Shown here: in pieces, positions 60,728 through 64,000 of the stretch
Layout: the number at the start of each line of letters is the position of its first letter
Position numbering within the stretch: position 1 is the stretch's first letter
NCBI RefSeq assembly: GCF_000739435.1
Contig: NZ_CP009159.1
Span: 1,798,001 to 1,862,000 of the forward strand
Length of the DNA: 64,000 nt
DNA from: Actinobacillus suis ATCC 33415
Lineage (GTDB): Bacteria > Pseudomonadota > Gammaproteobacteria > Enterobacterales > Pasteurellaceae
Reading direction: 5' to 3'
Translations under genes and position numbers: made by a program
The notes under the pieces: generated by a model
What the model was told of the DNA's origin: nothing
Databases searched by the model: none
What the model saw: the letters and a program-made list of their open reading frames with translations, nothing else

Positions 60728-63118
60728 ATGCCAAATCGCAACATTATCTGGTTCGAAAATTTACGAATGACCGACGTTGAAATTGTCGGCGGTAAAAATG
60801 CCTCATTAGGCGAAATGATTAGTCAACTTACTGAAAAAGGCGTACGTGTGCCAAATGGTTTTGCTACAACTGCCAGCGCATATCGTAAATTTCTCGCCCA
60901 TAATGGCTTAAATGAACGTATTTCAGCGGCATTAGCGCAATTAGATGTTGAAGACGTGGTTGCCCTTGCCCAAGTGGGTAAAAATATCCGTCAATGGATT
61001 TTAGACACACCGTTTCCTGCCGAGCTTGATGCTGAAATCAATCAAGCATGGCAAACCATGGTAAATGAAGCCGGCTCGGATCAAATTTCAGTTGCAGTAC
61101 GTTCTTCGGCAACTGCGGAAGATTTACCGGATGCTTCATTTGCCGGCCAACAAGAAACTCTCTTGAATATCAATGGGTTAGACAATGTCAAAGAGGCGAT
61201 GAAACACGTATTTGCTTCACTCTACAATGACCGAGCGATCTCTTACCGTGTACACAAAGGCTTTGCGCATGATGTGGTTGCCCTTTCTGCCGGTGTTCAA
61301 CGTATGGTGCGTTCGGACAGTGGCGCTGCCGGTGTAATGTTCTCGATTGATACCGAAAGCGGCTTTGAAGATGTGGTCTTTATTACCGCTTCATACGGCT
61401 TAGGTGAAACCGTGGTGCAAGGCGCGGTAAACCCAGATGAATTCTATGTGCATAAACCGACACTCAACGCCAATCGCCCAGCTATTTTGCGTAAAACGCT
61501 TGGCGCTAAACAAATTAAAATGATTTTCAGCCAACAGGCGCAAGCAGGAAAATCAGTACAAGTTATTGATGTGCCGGCAGCAGAACGCCGCCAATTTGCC
61601 ATCAGCGATGCGGAGATTACTGAGTTAGCGCAATATGCAGTAATTATTGAACAACATTACGGCCGCACAATGGATATTGAATGGGGTCGTGACGGTATTG
61701 ACGGTAAGCTCTACATTCTGCAGGCACGTCCGGAAACAGTAAAATCACAAGAAAAAGCACAAGGCAATACCTTACAACGTTATACCCTTTCCGGTGAGCG
61801 TAAAGTGCTGATTAAAGGTCGAGCAATCGGACAAAAAATCGGACAAGGTAAAGTGCGTTTAGTGAAAGATGCTTCAGAAATGGATCAAGTCCAAGCCGGT
61901 GACGTGTTAGTGGCGGATATTACCGATCCGGATTGGGAACCGGTCATGAAACGTGCTTCGGCAATTATCACCAATCGTGGCGGACGTACTTGCCATGCGG
62001 CAATTATTGCGCGTGAATTGGGTATTCCTGCCGTGGTAGGCTGCGGCAATGCCACTGAACTGCTAACAAGCGGTCAAGAAGTAACAGTTTCTTGCGCCGA
62101 AGGCGACACCGGTTTAATTTACCAAGGGTTATTAGATGTGAAAGTTGACCACATTGCGCTCGATAATATGCCGCAAGCACCGGTAAAAATTATGATGAAT
62201 GTTGGCAATCCGGAACTGGCTTTCTCATTTGCTAAATTGCCAAGTGAAGGTATCGGTTTAGCTCGTATGGAATTTATCATCAACCGCCAAATCGGTATTC
62301 ACCCGCAAGCCCTGATTGAATTTGACCGCTTAGACAGCGATCTGCAAGAAGAAATCAGTGAACGTATTGCTGGCTACGCTTCACCGGTTGAATTTTATGT
62401 CGATAAAATTGCTGAAGGTGTGGCAACACTTGCCGCCTCCGTTTACCCACGTAAAGCGATTGTGCGTATGTCCGATTTTAAATCGAATGAATATGCCGGT
62501 TTAATCGGCGGTGATTTATACGAACCGCACGAAGAAAACCCGATGATCGGTTTCCGTGGCGCTGCACGCTATGTTTCTGAGGAATTCAGCCAAGCATTCG
62601 CTCTTGAATGCCAAGCAATCAAACGTGTACGAGATGAAATGGGACTCACCAATGTTGAAGTGATGATTCCGTTTGTACGTACTCTGCAAGAAGCACGCCA
62701 AGTGGTTGAAACCTTAAAAGCTAACGGTTTAGAACGTGGTAAAAACGGCTTACGTCTTATTATGATGTGCGAAGTGCCGAGCAATGCTATTTTAGCCGAA
62801 CAATTCTTAGCTTATTTTGACGGCTTCTCGATTGGTTCAAACGATATGACCCAGCTCACCTTAGGTGTTGACCGTGATAGCGGTGGCCCGATTGCCGCGA
62901 CCTTCGACGAACGCAATGAAGCGGTTAAAGCAATGCTTAGTATGGCGATCCAAGCTTGTCGTAAGCAAGGCAAATATGTCGGCATTTGCGGACAAGGCCC
63001 GAGCGATCACCCTGATTTCGCGCAGTGGCTGGTTGAAGAAGGCATCGAAACGCTTTCACTCAATCCGGATACCGTGATCGAAACTTGGTTATATTTAGCT
63101 GAAAACATCAAACATTAA
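60728..63118 (+). CDS. ppsA: Phosphoenolpyruvate synthase PpsA
   Basis: PpsA makes PEP from pyruvate with ATP, giving AMP and phosphate, for gluconeogenesis. The 796-residue protein has the N-terminal ATP-grasp domain ([33 protein letters not shown]). The central swivel domain has the phosphohistidine H423 ([22 protein letters not shown]). The C-terminal PEP/pyruvate barrel has [11 protein letters not shown] and [20 protein letters not shown]. coli PpsA has 792 residues. ppsR, its regulator, follows 88 bases later behind a USS-pair hairpin. It is probably under anaerobic or carbon control, inferred from the FNR-like site upstream. Confidence 0.97.
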   Translation: MPNRNIIWFENLRMTDVEIVGGKNASLGEMISQLTEKGVRVPNGFATTASAYRKFLAHNGLNERISAALAQLDVEDVVALAQVGKNIRQWILDTPFPAELDAEINQAWQTMVNEAGSDQISVAVRSSATAEDLPDASFAGQQETLLNINGLDNVKEAMKHVFASLYNDRAISYRVHKGFAHDVVALSAGVQRMVRSDSGAAGVMFSIDTESGFEDVVFITASYGLGETVVQGAVNPDEFYVHKPTLNANRPAILRKTLGAKQIKMIFSQQAQAGKSVQVIDVPAAERRQFAISDAEITELAQYAVIIEQHYGRTMDIEWGRDGIDGKLYILQARPETVKSQEKAQGNTLQRYTLSGERKVLIKGRAIGQKIGQGKVRLVKDASEMDQVQAGDVLVADITDPDWEPVMKRASAIITNRGGRTCHAAIIARELGIPAVVGCGNATELLTSGQEVTVSCAEGDTGLIYQGLLDVKVDHIALDNMPQAPVKIMMNVGNPELAFSFAKLPSEGIGLARMEFIINRQIGIHPQALIEFDRLDSDLQEEISERIAGYASPVEFYVDKIAEGVATLAASVYPRKAIVRMSDFKSNEYAGLIGGDLYEPHEENPMIGFRGAARYVSEEFSQAFALECQAIKRVRDEMGLTNVEVMIPFVRTLQEARQVVETLKANGLERGKNGLRLIMMCEVPSNAILAEQFLAYFDGFSIGSNDMTQLTLGVDRDSGGPIAATFDERNEAVKAMLSMAIQACRKQGKYVGICGQGPSDHPDFAQWLVEEGIETLSLNPDTVIETWLYLAENIKH

Positions 63119-63128
63119 TAAACCAAAA

Positions 63129-63182
63129 AAGCGGTCTAATTTTGCCCAAATTTTGCAAAAAATCGGCTTTTTTAGACCGCTT
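63129..63182 (+). terminator. USS-pair hairpin between ppsA and ppsR
   Basis: AAGCGGTCTAA (63129-63139) pairs perfectly with TTAGACCGCTT (63172-63182). The loop includes TTTTGC/GCAAAA. The following T-run is short, so it is probably a partial terminator within the ppsA-ppsR unit. Confidence 0.7.
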
Positions 63183-63206
63183 GTTCCCTATTCATAAGGA
63201 CTGATT

Positions 63207-64000
63207 ATGCCAAATGTTCGCTATGCGTTTTTTATTTCCGACCGTACCGGAATCACCGCAGAAAACTTAGGTGACGCCCTGCTTGAGCAGTTTGCCGAAA
63301 TGCAATTTAAACGCACCACTTGTCCGTTTATCGACACACCGGAAAAAGCCCATAAATTGGTCGCTGAAATTAATACGGTAGCGGAAAAACAACCGCATCC
63401 ACCGATCTTATTTATGAGCGTAGTCAATGAAGAAATCAGAGAAATTCTCAAAACCAGCAAAGGCGTTTTACTCAACTTTTTTGATACCTTTTTAGCCGTG
63501 TTAGAACAGGAATTAGGTATGCACGCCAGCCACGAAGTCGTGAGCCGTGTTCATAATGTCGAAAAATATGACGAACGTATGGAAGCGGTTAATTTTGCCC
63601 TTAATCACGATGACGGCGTTTCGGATAAAGATCTCCAACAGGCGGATGTGATCCTACTTGGCGTATCACGCAGTGGCAAAACCCCGACCTGCCTCTATCT
63701 TGCGCTACAATACGGCATTCGTGCGGCAAACTATCCACTCACACCGGAAGATCTCGACAGCACAGAACTGCCAAGAATGGTAAAACCTTATCGTCATAAA
63801 TTATACGGACTGACCATCAAACCCGACCGTTTACACGATATTCGCCAAGAACGCCGCCCGGATTCCACCTACGCAGACCTCAAAACCTGCCGCGCCGAAG
63901 TATTGGAAGCCCAAGCAATGTTCCGCCGCTATAATATCCCATACACCAATACCACCCACCAATCCGTAGAAGAACTCGCCGTCTCTATCATGCAAGCCTG
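63207..64000 (+). CDS. ppsR: PEP synthase regulatory protein PpsR, 5' part
   Basis: PpsR (DUF299 family) inactivates PEP synthase by ADP-dependent phosphorylation and reactivates it by phosphate-dependent dephosphorylation. The frame starts at ATG 63207 (AAGG ribosome-binding site upstream) and stays open to the window end, giving 264 codons, about 95% of the usual 270-280 residues. It begins [19 protein letters not shown], has the P-loop [15 protein letters not shown] at about residue 152, and later [11 protein letters not shown] and [11 protein letters not shown], all diagnostic of the family. It lies next to ppsA, as in enteric bacteria. The stop codon is not in the window. Confidence 0.93.
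   Translation, partial: MPNVRYAFFISDRTGITAENLGDALLEQFAEMQFKRTTCPFIDTPEKAHKLVAEINTVAEKQPHPPILFMSVVNEEIREILKTSKGVLLNFFDTFLAVLEQELGMHASHEVVSRVHNVEKYDERMEAVNFALNHDDGVSDKDLQQADVILLGVSRSGKTPTCLYLALQYGIRAANYPLTPEDLDSTELPRMVKPYRHKLYGLTIKPDRLHDIRQERRPDSTYADLKTCRAEVLEAQAMFRRYNIPYTNTTHQSVEELAVSIMQA

Overview
The window is almost certainly a chromosomal segment of an Actinobacillus species (Pasteurellaceae), most likely A. pleuropneumoniae or a close relative. Three things support this. Roughly thirty copies of the Apl-type DNA uptake signal (core ACAAGCGGT) are scattered through it, many as inverted pairs between genes. It starts inside a subtilisin-type autotransporter resembling AasP. Gene orders such as comNOPQ-recC and asnC/asnA are typical of the family. 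The DNA is AT-rich and densely coded, with no prophage, insertion sequence, transposase or CRISPR array recognised. It is essentially core genome.

Layout. 1-2040: 3' part of the autotransporter protease. 2124-4933: matP, a Lon-like protease (ycbZ/lonH) and fabA, the same order as in enteric bacteria. 4934-7175: a competence promoter (CRP-S site) and four prepilin-like genes comN-O-P-Q. 7292-13566: recC and ptrA, without recB or recD. 13658-16838: dnaK-dnaJ behind a sigma-32-type promoter. 17072-28770: a complete xylose/xyloside locus: xylAB leftward, xylFGH rightward, a symporter with a GH43 beta-xylosidase, and the activator xylR. Three matching XylR-like operators, two of them with CRP sites, tie it together. 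28775-34974: pepO, a small zinc-ribbon membrane protein and cysJI. 35039-36144: a GT8 glycosyltransferase and a possible highly charged small protein. 36117-41619: a full rRNA operon on the minus strand (16S, tRNA-Ile, tRNA-Ala, 23S, 5S) with promoter, boxA sites and terminator.

41714-53284: housekeeping genes: murI, a periplasmic alpha-carbonic anhydrase, ubiC, udp, asnC/asnA, msrPQ divergent from an ECF sigma factor with a 55-residue zinc-binding anti-sigma candidate, proS and recG. 53336-60345: a beta-glucoside regulon: PTS permease bglF, a Cof-type phosphatase, an exported esterase-like protein, 6-phospho-beta-glucosidase and the LicT/BglG antiterminator. Two near-identical CRP-site/antiterminator/terminator leaders precede bglF and bglA. 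60728-64000: ppsA and the start of ppsR, its bifunctional regulator, cut by the window end.

The most distinctive structures are regulatory. A 14-bp inverted repeat overlaps the presumed comN promoter and covers its ribosome-binding site. The bgl leader is duplicated. The xyl operators are repeated with fixed spacing. A multi-hairpin element separates xylA from xylB. Paired uptake sequences serve as terminators. No completely new multi-gene system was found.
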